Below are positions 54,738 through 64,000 of a stretch of DNA of 64,000 nt, piece after piece; the first letter of the stretch is position 1; the number at the start of each line of letters is the position of its first letter. Position numbers and translations under genes: made by a program. The stretch is taken from the NCBI GenBank assembly GCA_010909165.1, contig MU008155.1, positions 62,001 to 126,000 of the forward strand, written 5' to 3'. The DNA comes from Anthoceros angustus. Taxonomy: Eukaryota > Streptophyta > Anthocerotopsida > Anthocerotales > Anthocerotaceae. The notes beneath the pieces were generated by a model that was given only the letters and a program-made list of their open reading frames with translations, did no database searches and was not told where the DNA came from.

Positions 54738-56150
54738 CCTCTAGTGGCCACACTTATCCCCGTCGTTTTGTCACGTTGGGTTTCGTCCCATGAGACTTGG
54801 GAGTCGGATCTTGGTCGCTACACGGCTACACACTACCTCGGCCTTCTAAACAAGCAAGGCGCCCTCTCACGCTCCTCTCGCTACACCTTTGCCTTGCTTG
54901 GATTCCGCCTCTACCGACACCCTCATTTGGGTCCACACCCCTGGGATGTCGGCGGGCTACACGTGGGACCCCCTCGTTGCAAGCGACTTCACCACCGTGA
55001 TCTTCCACTATTCCTTTCCCGCCTTCCCACAATTGGCACGCCTCAGCCACCAGCTCACGGCGGCGGCCGCGCTCCCGCCTTGCTCGGTGAATCCGCCTCG
55101 GGACCTACCAACAACAAACAATTGTAGGGCCTACCCTCCACCTTGGAGAGTTGTAGGAGATCCTGCCTTTGGTGGGCCGGCACACCCTCATTCCACGTGG
55201 GAGACACCCTATCCCAGGCGCATCCTACCACGCCGGTGAGTCACTGGCGGCGTATTACCTCGCCCTAGTTCAGGCCTCTCCAACTTCCGCCACAGGCGCT
55301 CCAACTACAACTGGCCCACAAAACTCCACCAGCGGCACGACACCTCCGCCTTTGCTCCGTCGGATCTCGCTCCTGGACCTACAACGACATCCTACGTAGG
55401 TCCCTCTGACGGTAGGTCCGTCTCGCGCGTGGACCCCCTACAGTAGCGCGACTTCTCCACCCGTGATTTTGAGACCTTAGCCCGGCTTCCGGTCTCGGTT
55501 TGGTGCGTTGGGACCCTCCCTTAGGCTCGACTTGGGCCTTCTTCTTACTCTAATCTCTACCTACTCCTCTACTCAACATTCAGCTCCACATTCTCCTCAA
55601 CACTCACCTCAACTCAACTCCTCATCCTCCTAATCTAACCTTACTTCAAGCTCCAGCTAGCTCGCCCTTACAGCTGGCGCACAGGGTGCCCTACAAGCCA
55701 ACAAGTTCTTCCTTGGGCGGTTGCTATGAGTTTGCACAGACGGCGAGAACCTCCGAGTCTTTCCTGTAGTCTACCCTCAAGCCGAGTTCCTTGGGCATCG
55801 CCACACACCCAAAGCAAAGCAATTTCAGCAACCATTCACAAGGAGCAACTGCGGGCGCCCGCAAGGAGCAGCCCTCCGCACTCCGACCACAAAACTCCTC
55901 TCTACCCGGACTTGCGTTAGCTTGGCACGAAATTCCTTCACAAGGAGCAAAGGACTCGCGAGTTTGGGGCGCAAGCGATAATTTTACTTCACAAGCTCCC
56001 TCCTTTTATAGGGAGGTCCTCATCTGACCTCCCTCACAGCCTTGCCTCACTCCTTATTCTAGTGTATGTGACTTTAAGTTCGACATCCAAGCATCTTGGG
56101 TAAAATTCTATTCTAGCAAACTTCACCTATGTGAGCCTTAATGGCTCTGT
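54738..56150 (+). mobile_element. Same segment, inverted (right arm)
   Basis: Reverse-complement copy: TTTCGTCCCATGAGACTTGG at about 54781 pairs with 54591-54611, and AACCATTCACAAGGAGCAAC at about 55831 pairs with the 54.02-54.04 kb words. The right arm continues further, through CCTTTTATAGGGAGGTCC (about 56002, a possible LTR TATA), to the AACTTCACCTA word at about 56120 that also ends the copies at 14.8 and 16.75 kb. Confidence 0.7.
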
Positions 56151-57129
56151 CAACATTCCTATCTAGCTAGTCAACACACCCTCTTTGGGTTGACAAGCAT
56201 TAATATCCTCCTCTAAAGAAAAGTCTCCCCAAGCAATGAGCCACACTCCAAGCTACCACCAACCCCTTCAATTACCTCTAGATGCGTCGCAGGTGATCCT
56301 ACGGATGTAGGGCCACCCTCTACACCTCGGACGTGGGTCACTTCTTATGGCCCTACCGCCTCCGCTCTCCACAAGAAGGTCTCCCGTGGCGGATCTTGCT
56401 CCATGCCTTCCTCTTCCTCCTCCAAGTCATCCTCGGCCTTCCATATACATCGGATGTGTTGGGCTGTCCGGCAAACCTGCCGTCCTAGCCTCCACATGCG
56501 CAATTAAATTCAACATTCCTCTTCCCGGCTCCCTAGCAACCAACTTGCCCTTCTTAGGTGCGGCGCTTTCACCATCTTGCACCTTCAAAATAAGCACACA
56601 AACAAGACAAGCTTGGGCATGCACTCGTTTCCACCTAGTTGTCACCTCGGTGTCTACACACAATTCGAGATTTCTTCACTTGCCACAAAATCCAGGAAAC
56701 CAACTTTTCAACTTCCTCTTCACTCCACGGTCCCACCTAGCTCAAACTTGATGTCCTCACAACATACACCTCTTATGCTTCAAATCCCTTCACACAAAAG
56801 GTCCTCCTTCTCCTTGCACACACACACGGGCACAGCGTTCCACAAGTCCTTGCTCTAGCTTTCCTTGCATGCACAAGCTCTTAGTGCAATTCCTCGCGAG
56901 CTTCCTAGGTGCCACTCCTACACACTTGCATGGCCACACCTACTACCTACACATATTTATATTTATTATTACTTCCTAGGTTTGTACCCCCTGCCTAATA
57001 TGGAAATTTGCTTGTATCCAAGTAGGTGTCGCCCCATCCTTGCGTGGGAGACCTCACCACTCCCTACGGTGAGGAGACACTCTCATCCTACCTGCCTACC
57101 TAACTACCTGTGAGGAGCCCTGCCTACAT
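56151..57129. other. No gene seen; pyrimidine-rich element flank
   Basis: Plus-strand frames (for example 56347-56751) are Ser/Pro/Thr/Leu-rich and compositional. The text resembles the following gypsy-associated non-coding blocks. Confidence 0.35.
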
Positions 57130-58180
57130 CCTATGTGGCCACCTCACCTACCACCGCATCTCTTGTCCCCTACTTGTTCCCTACCTCGGTAGGGGGGTGC
57201 GTGACCGCCGTCCTACCCACATACCCTACTTATGGTGCACCTCCCCTACCCACATACATACATGTAGGGACCCCCGCCCTATGTGGGTCACCCTTGTACC
57301 CTCGTGCACACCCTACACCTTGCCCTCGTCCCTACCCTACACCTCCTCCCGTGGGGTGCACCTCACCCACCTCCCATTGGCTCATGTGACTTCCTAACAC
57401 CTCACACAAAAGGCACCCCATCTCGGTCTTGATCCACCCCTAGGACGCTTGGAGTTCTTACATTCCATTGTCACCACCAATTGGCTGCACAACTGAATAA
57501 ATGGATTTATTCCCGGTGAACTCCTCACCTCAACATCTCGTATCAACCCTCCTTGCTACCCATTTCTCCGCCACCGGCCTCCCTTCACTTTGACTTGCAG
57601 CCCCAGCAAATTCCGCCCGTCATGATGCACACCCGTTGTGATCCCTTCACCATGTTGCAGCAACTGCCTTCCTATGGTTTGGCCACACCTCCATCTTGCA
57701 GCCCGGCTACAAATTCAGCTGCCGTGAGTGCTCTACCAGCCTTTCCTAGTTCAACACCGGCCATCCTCACATCGTGACTCCATTGAGCACTTCCATGTGC
57801 CTCGGCGCCATGGCCTCCTCTTGCAACCCTTGTGGCTGCTCACCTCAACATGAGCTCCTCGCTCCCATCCTTGCACCAATTGCTCCTCTCTCGCATCTTG
57901 AGCTCCCAACCTAGAGCCACCGGATCACCTGAATTCCACCATTACGGGCACTTGGCCCATCTTCCTGCAACCCTTGCACACATCTCTACCTAGCAGTCCT
58001 CCTTCTTGCAAAATCTCAGCAATATGAGCACGCCCATGTCTCACTTCTTCCACATGTGGCAAATTACTTTGCCTTCCCTCAAACTTGGTGGTGGTCCCCA
58101 ATAATCGGGCCTTTGCCTCTGCAAGCCTATCACAGCTACTTGTGCGGCAACCTCAAGCTACTTCCTTGGCTTAATTGCCT
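57130..58180 (-). repeat. Gypsy-associated non-coding block, copy 1
   Basis: Colinear with 61.83-62.97 kb: the CACCTCACACAAAAGGCACC word, then ACTTTGACTTGCAGCCCCA (about 57588), then CTTCCATGTGCCTCGGCGCC (about 57790), ending GCAACCTCAAGCTACTTCCT. The start is rich in CCCTAC/GTAGGG inverted words. No coding frame believed. Confidence 0.65.
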
Positions 58181-58184
58181 TCAC

Positions 58185-58365
58185 CCTTTTCCTACCGTGG
58201 TAGGAGCTACTCCTGTGGTGGGTCATCAAAAGCTAGCTGGGCCTTACCTACGGTGGTGGGACATTCTCCTACCCATACCTCGGGTAGGAGTTCTCTCCAC
58301 CAGCCTACCGTGGTAGGAGTTTCTCCTGGTGGTAGGATACCTCCTACCAGTAGGACATCTCCTAG
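58185..58365. repeat. Cluster of CCTACC/GGTAGG palindromes
   Basis: CCTACCGTGGTAGG occurs at 58191-58204 and 58304-58317, CTCCTACCC...GGGTAGGAG at 58267-58290, and TCCTACCAGTAGGA at 58342-58355. It lies in the putative LTR or 3' non-coding DNA of the minus gypsy copy. Confidence 0.9.
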
Positions 58366-58523
58366 TTCACATATGTCTCCTACCCTCCTCACTAGAAGGT
58401 CATTTTCCGTTTCTTTTCCCTAAGTATCCTCTGCCTTCCCGGACATCCTACACTCCGGCTTCAATCGAACAAAAACATTTCTCGCATGTTTCCACCAAAC
58501 CATTTCTATCAAAATTGGACTGT

Positions 58524-58870
58524 TCAAAACAACTCACTTAAACCCGATTGCCCAAACTTTTGCGTTCCACATACTCCCCTCCTCACTGTTTGCGTCCTGC
58601 AAACAGAATCTCTCGGGTGAAGGTACTTCTTAACCTTCCACCCATTCACTCTAGTTGGCAGCAAATCCCCATCCGGCACTCGTGTTGCGGATCCATTCTC
58701 ATATGCCACCACCTCGTAGGTCCCATCCATCTCAACCTAAGCTTCCACAGGAATCCATGCGACTATCATATAGAAGAACCAAATCCCCGGCCATGATAGC
58801 CTCTTGCTTCCTCAACTTCCCATCATGCCTATCCTTTCTAAGCTCCTGATTGAGTTTCTTCTAAAGCCTC
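58524..58870 (-). pseudogene. Minus gypsy pol C-terminus and polypurine tract
   Basis: The minus strand reads GTYEVVAYENGSATRVPDGD and VNGWKVKKYL (about 58730-58640), matching 8.88-8.99 kb. Then GTGAGGAGGGGAG (about 58588-58576) is the polypurine tract and TGTGGAACGC (about 58572) the likely LTR start, with the LTR running to lower coordinates. Confidence 0.75.
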
Positions 58871-61080
58871 TTCCCTCGTTCCTCATGCTCTATGAAGACT
58901 CTAGTCTAACTTCACTCTCCTCTGCGTTATCATCCTCCATGATTCTATAGGTAGGTACCTCAAATTCAATGGGCATCATTCGTTAAATAATATGGAGTCT
59001 TCTTGGTAGTCACTTTCTCCGCTAAGCCCACAATGCACATCTAAGATCACCATGATTTACCTTTGAATAATGGCCTCCAACCTCTTACGCATGCAAAGCT
59101 TCTTTGAAGAGAAGCTTCCTTCCTTCAAACAACGTCGGATCTTCTCATCCAAACCAAGCTTGTATAAGACCCCATCTCTTAGACAATAAGGCACTGCTCT
59201 AGGGAGAAAGCACGCCCTTCCCTAGACAAACTATCCGGCATGATTCCGTGCTCCAAGAAATTTCATACCTCACCATTCAATAACGTGGACATGGGTCCTT
59301 CACGTTCTAACCTCCTCTTCCCATGCACTTTTGCCACTTCCTACCTCGCACGGACACGGGCGTAGCGCGGCCCCATGTACATTATGACCGTGGATGCTTG
59401 CTCCTTGCATCGGCGGTGCGGTATCCACGCTGCGTCGTCAACTTGCTCTTCTTGCAGGTGGTCACCCGCATAACCTTAGGCTCGGCCCGAGCTAGCGCTC
59501 CTCGACAATACTCTCGACATGCACCTCCACAAAAGTGGCTTCCTTGGCCGCCCATGAATTCGCCAATTCCTTTTCTGCGGTTTTCACCTGCTCCCTTGGA
59601 TCGGTTTCTTCACGCTCCTTTCCATGCACACCATCCTCGAGCCGTCCCTACTCGAGGCTCCATCATCGCTCTTCCCACACGCCATGTGTGGGAGTCCCTC
59701 CACGATTTCTCCGTTTCTCTTCTCCCTTTGCCAACCGTGGCCTCCACTTGCAGCCCTCTTGGCTCACCCTTTCTCCTCGCTCGAATCCCCAATTCATTAG
59801 GTTGCGGCATCTCTGCACAAAACTCCCTTCACGGATCCTTGGCTTTCTAGCGGCATCAAGACTTGCTCTTGACCTCTAGGCCAGCCACGCCTTGCTTGTT
59901 TCCATCTAGCTTGTTCACCGGTGGATGTTGGTCTTTGTGGCCACAACCCGCCTTCAACTCGGCTCACAAAACTAGCTTCTCCACACGTCGATCTGCGGGC
60001 ATCCACTGCGGTCGTGGACATGCATCATCGCTGGTACACCATCTCCCGACCTTCTAGACTCATGTCTAGCCCTAGATCGCTCTAGCAGCGATCTCCTTAC
60101 GTTCTGCGTTTCCACGGCAATTTTCAATCGACCGTGAATTGGTCGGCGCTCCTTCTTGCAATTCCACGCAAGCATATCTTGAGGTGTGATTTCTCCACAA
60201 TCCTCCTTCATACACATCACCATAGAGCCATCCTCGCTCCACGGGCTCTAGCGCACAACTCCTCGGCACACCATTTTTGTGTGCCACTTCTCCTTCCTCC
60301 AAATTCGATTTCTTAATTTCTCCATCATCCTTGCCACCATCGTGGCCTCTTGCTAGCTCGCTACCAGCAGACCCAGGCGTGTTGCCGGCGGCATGCTCAA
60401 CCTCATTCACAAAACCGTTCCTCCTCCTTTGCCAATCGCAAGTTTTCGGCTTGCGTTGTTCCTCACCCAAGTTCCGATTTCCTCCCTTCTTGTTGGCCTA
60501 GCCTCATGTCCAGGTCAGATCGCGCTCCCATGGCGACCTCCTCGCCTTGCTGCACCTCCATGGTCGAATTTTGGTGATTGCCCGGATCGCCAACTCTCCC
60601 TTCTGCGGTTTACGCTCAAACTTTTCATGAGCGCATCTCCTCCTTCGCCCTCTGGCGTGTCCACCTCCCTAGGGCCTTCTCCTCCTGCGGCCTCATGGCG
60701 CCTGGCCCGACCTCGCCAAGTGGGCGCCTTCCTGTTCGCAGTGCTCCGTGTGCTTTTTCTTTGCCATCGTGATGGCCTCCACTTGCAGCCCTCCACTGCT
60801 CACCCTTGAGGATCATTTCAGCCTCCTCCTCGCCCCATGCTGGCGCCTCTTATCCTCTCGGTTCCAGTTGTCCTGCTTTTACTCTTTCACAATTCTCCCT
60901 TCTTGCTCATTTGGCCTCTCTGGCAACAAGTCTTGCTGATCAATCCTTAGGCCGTCTACAACATGCTCACGTCCTCCCTTCACCCGGGCTTTGGCAACCA
61001 ACTCCTCGTCGGAAATCGGTCATCAGCCTCCAAGCGTTTCCAGTTTTCGATCGAAAATAAGACCTTCATTCACATGTTGC
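58871..61080 (-). pseudogene. Minus gypsy pol interior with repeated spacer
   Basis: The minus strand contains the basic spacer known from 7.3-7.7 kb (60.5-60.96 kb, GGCCAAATGAGCAAGAAGGG). It also has further diverged copies of similar text at 59.5-59.8, 60.1-60.3 and 60.38-60.7 kb, recognisable by repeated 'GGGCTGCAAGTGGAGGCCA'-type words. Integrase-like sequence near 58.9-59.1 kb is too broken to read. The spacer thus seems expanded into several units here, against one in the first element. Confidence 0.45.
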
Positions 61081-61520
61081 TCCCCGCCTTCTTCAACTCT
61101 ACCATCTCCTCTACACCTAGGTACTTAGAAATCCTTGCTACCTTAGGACTCTAGCTCTCGTCTTCTATAGCATCATACATTCCCTCGAACTTCGAACTTT
61201 TATCGGAAAAGGTCACTCCTTCAGCGGACGTGGTGGTACTCTCTTGAAGTAACCATAAATCCCTCTACATAATCATACAAAGACTCCCCCTCTTCCTTCG
61301 CGAGTTCTCAACCGGACCAACATGTGATCTCGCTTCTCCCCAAATCTCACCTCTGTGGGGTGACCGACTCCCACCACCTGCTTCCTCCTATCATGGTCAA
61401 GGGCGTCCACAAACGGGCACACCTCCCAACGAATTCACACCGGCGAAACAAATGCTGCCTGGGATGTACTATACAGACTTGGGCACACAAGCGCCTCTCC
61501 TCCTAACAAGCAAGGTTGAA
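61081..61520 (-). pseudogene. Minus gypsy gag piece joined to a pol piece
   Basis: GGATTTCTAAGTACCTAGGTG (about 61134-61114, minus) is the pre-RT word found at 3240, 4745 and 5950. ESLYDYVEGFM (about 61292-61260) is the capsid motif found at 826-870. The order gag, pre-RT, then spacer shows that protease and most of RT are deleted. Confidence 0.55.
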
Positions 61521-61815
61521 AGGGCAGCAAGTTGGGCAATAATTCGATCAAGACCTTGCGAAATATCAGCGTTAGATTCATACCCCAACTCTCCGCCAAA
61601 TCTCACCCTCTTGCCTTCCTCCTCAACGACGACAAAATCGAGCTAGAAGAGCTCGACAATCCGAAAAAGTCCTCCTCTGCAGCCAAGATGTACCTTGAAA
61701 TTACTAACTCCGGTCACCTCACCCTTGATCACAACTCCCACAACCTCCCTTCGCTGTCCGTGAGTGACCCTCCCCCTCTAAACAATCTTGCCTTCTGGAA
61801 CCCTTGAAAATGTTA
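61521..61815. other. Unassigned open stretch
   Basis: A 91-codon plus frame (61532-61807) reads SAKSHPLAFLLNDDKIELEE and KMYLEITNSGHLTLDHNSHN. It looks protein-like but has no domain I know and no start context to favour it. Confidence 0.2.
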
Positions 61816-61824
61816 GCATCCCAC

Positions 61825-62971
61825 CCATGTAGGGACAAGGGTGACCCTACATACTACATCCCACATGTATGTATTCAATTGTCCCTGTACATAGTGGGTA
61901 GGGACGTGTCCCCACGCACCGCCCCTACATACATTAATTGTACCTATGTAGGGTGACCCTCCATACATGTTAAGAGTGGCACTCCCTCATGACTCGACCT
62001 GAGGGCGCCTCACCTCCTCCCACGGAGACCTCCTCCCTACGGTAGGGGAGTGCCTATGCCTACCTTCCACCGCCACCCTACACCTCCTCCGTGAGGGTGC
62101 ACCACTCAAACACTTCCCAATTAGCTCATGTGACTTCCGCAAATATAACACCTCACACAAAGGCACCCCATCTCGTGATCCACCCCTACGCATCTAGCAC
62201 CTCTAGCTCGCATATGGCTTTAGCCACACAATCACCAGTTCTTACACTTCACTCATCCAACACAAAATTGGCTGCACAACACTGAAATAAATTTATTCCC
62301 TTGAACTCCTCACCAACTCCATCTCGTATCAACCCTCCTTGCTCCACTCTCCTCGGCCACCACAACGGCCTCCTTCACTTTGACTTGCAGCCCCACCGCA
62401 AATTCCGCCTGGCCATGATGCACACCCGTGTGATCCTTCACCATGTTGCAGCCCACCGCAACACCGCCTTCCTATGGTTTGGCCACACCTCCATCTTGCA
62501 GCCCAGCTACAAATTCAGCTTCTTGGTAGTGCTCTACCACGGCCTTCCTAGTTCAACACGGCCTCACATCGTGACTCCATTGAGCACTTCCATGTGCCTC
62601 GGCGCCATAGCCTCCTCTTGCAACCCTTGTGGCTGCTCACCTCAACATGAGCTCCTCGCTCCCATCCTTGCACCGATTCTCCTCTCTCATCTTTGAGCTC
62701 CCAACCTAGAGCCACCGCGGATCTGCACAATTCCACCATTACGGGCACTTGACCCATCTTCCTACTGCAACCCTTGCCACACATCTCTACCTAGCGTCCT
62801 CCTTCTTGCCAAAATCTCAACAATATGAGCTTTGCCCATGTCTCACTTCTTCCACACATGTGGCAAATTACTTTGCCTTCCCCTCAAACCTGGTGGTGGT
62901 CCCCAATAATCAGGCCTTTGCCTCTGCAAGCCTATCAACAGCTACTTGTGCAGCAACCTCAAGCTACTTCC
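61825..62971 (-). repeat. Gypsy-associated non-coding block, copy 2
   Basis: The second copy of 57130-58180 in the same orientation, so the pair flanks the minus gypsy remnant like direct terminal repeats. It starts with dense CCCTACAT/ATGTAGGG inverted words (61827-61965) and is cut at 62971 by the start of the next LTR. Confidence 0.65.
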
Positions 62972-63293
62972 TGTTAAATATATAACCATCGCGGGTTAAA
63001 TGCCCATAGCTTATTAAGGTTTACGTAATTAGGTTATGACTCATCATTTATTTATGCCTAGGGCTTTAGGTAGTTAGTTGTTATATTAGTTGCAACAACT
63101 TATGGTTGCAACAACTTATGGTTGGAACAACTTATGGTTACAACAAACTTGTTGTTGTAACCACCCAACCACCTAGCCTATTTAAAGGCTTGTACTTTAC
63201 TCTTGATTATTCATTGAATATACTTAGTCATTCATTATCTCTTGCTTTCCTTTGCCTTCCTAACTTAGCTAGGTGCATAAGGATTTTCCACAT
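62972..63293 (+). mobile_element. Complete 5' LTR of a plus-strand element
   Basis: 322 bp from TGTTAAATATATAACC to CCACA. It contains GCAACAACTTATGGTTG repeats (63090-63140) and CTATTTAAAGGCTTGTACTTTACTC (about 63178-63202), a TATA-like box. TG...CA ends and an adjoining primer site support the boundaries. It is inserted in the non-coding block that ends at CTTCC. Confidence 0.8.
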
Positions 63294-63310
63294 GGTATCG
63301 AGGCAGAGCC
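63294..63310 (+). promoter_or_regulatory. Primer-binding site, slightly altered
   Basis: TGGTATCGAGGCAGAGCC: the initiator tRNA-Met type TGGTATCAGAGCC with a few inserted bases after TGGTATC. Confidence 0.75.
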
Positions 63311-63336
63311 ACTTCACGATTTTTGTTCTTTGTGCA

Positions 63337-64000
63337 ATGCCTCGTGGGAGGGACTCCCGTGCATCACCACTTATCGTGAGGTTTTCCCACGCAACTCTGA
63401 TGTACAACGGTTCCTCCAACTTGCAGCGGACCATGGAGCCAATATTTTGGCGAATATCGTACCCGGATCCGTGCGCATTGGCGAGGCAAGCACAAACGCA
63501 GCGATATCGTAATCAGAGAGATCGTGAGGGAGGCAATATCGGATGAAGAAAATGATGATTATGTCCCGGACTCTAGTGAATCACTATCAAAATTGATCAA
63601 CTATCACTATGGAAGACTTGATGTTGAATTTCTCAATTGATTGCAAGACAAGATCTCTTTCTCACACCGCATGATATGGAGAAGAGATTGCAGCATAGCA
63701 TTAATCAATGCACCAAGGATATAAGTGATGGTGTATACGCATTTGATTGATATTTATGCAACAATCGGATTTGAAGAAAAAAATTGGGCCAATCGGGCAA
63801 AGCCACGATGATATTCTTTGACCGCTGCGGCGTGGAGGGATGATTGCGGTGGTGCGCATTGCTTGGGAGCCCACTTCTATCACGGAGCAAGAAATTGCTT
63901 GTTTTTGCTTGAGATTTGCTGTCTGCAATTCTTTGCATGCATTCTTTGCTGCCCAATTCTTTGTTGCCAATAGGTAGTTATAAAAAAAAAACAGTTATTA
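63337..64000 (+). pseudogene. Start of element coding region, runs off the window
   Basis: ATG at 63337 opens a 69-codon frame, MPRGRDSRASPLIVRFSHAT, ending QRDREGGNIG. The next frame gives SDEENDDYVPDSSESLSKLI (about 63538-63600) before a stop. Position after LTR and primer site says leader or gag. The start MPRG-R-(D/P)-S resembles the leader frame of the copia element at 20.66 kb. No knuckle is reached before the end, and the last 300 bases show only AT-rich sequence with a poly-A stretch at 63979. Confidence 0.4.

Noticed and set aside
57130-58370. A CRISPR-like array of short repeated palindromes
   Set aside because: Repeat spacing and sequence are irregular, there are no uniform spacers or cas genes, and the context is a plant retroelement.
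59323-60809. Plus-strand frames of 114-175 codons
   Set aside because: Antisense to the minus gypsy spacer, Pro/Ser/Leu-rich, no domain; the homologous 7.3-7.7 kb segment is read on the other strand.

Overview
The window looks like repeat-rich nuclear DNA of a land plant. Nearly all of it is decayed LTR retrotransposons, both Ty3/gypsy and Ty1/copia. They carry plant-type features: primer-binding sites matching initiator tRNA-Met (TGGTATCAGAG), a gag-associated segment resembling the 'putative plant transposon protein' domain, and gag zinc knuckles. The one clearly intact gene is a five-exon HOTHEAD/mandelonitrile-lyase-like GMC oxidoreductase with short introns (95-169 bp). Short introns and GC-moderate coding sequence would suit a seedless plant, but nothing here fixes the lineage. 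No tRNA, rRNA, organellar or bacterial operon structure was seen.

Layout. 1-9.5 kb: plus-strand gypsy element (gag with three zinc knuckles; protease-RT region present three times in tandem; RNase H; basic spacer; integrase; 3' end). 9.5-14.8 kb: tandem duplication of a transposon-protein/coiled-coil region, then palindrome-rich non-coding DNA. 14.8-20.9 kb: minus-strand copia element (LTR, primer site, gag, protease, integrase) whose integrase-to-LTR part is duplicated and which has no RT/RNase H. 20.9-23.1 kb: plus-strand copia pol. 23.4-24.8 kb: a small spliced minus-strand gene of unknown function with a TATA-type promoter. 24.8-31.1 kb: an LTR inserted into a minus-strand gypsy element, with that element's primer site and long LTR. 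31-35.6 kb: unclassified repeat debris. 35.6-39.8 kb: a GC-rich island between inverted LTR copies, then two tandem minus-strand copia RT/RNase H fragments. 39.85-40.7 kb: copia fragment of the same family as 21 kb. 42.4-45.8 kb: tandem pair of an AT-rich LTR-like segment plus an integrase-core gene that is not of the usual retrotransposon type. 46.9-49.2 kb: the GMC gene, followed to 51.4 kb by AT-rich intergenic DNA with small tandem repeats. 52-53.6 kb: 5' end of another copia element. 53.9-56.2 kb: a large inverted repeat beginning at a single N. 56-63 kb: minus-strand gypsy remnant flanked by two copies of a non-coding segment. 62.97 kb to the end: a well-preserved LTR with primer site, its element running off the window.

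Two themes cut across the window. Tandem duplications with junctions inside elements recur (2.3-6.5, 9.9-13.4, 14.8-18.6, 37.5-39.5 and 42.4-45.7 kb). The duplicate copies differ mainly by tiny insertions and deletions rather than substitutions, often at CAG/CTG/CCNG-like words, while the GMC gene has none. This could be element decay or context-dependent sequencing error in methylated repeats, and it limits how far 'pseudogene' can be trusted for the elements.
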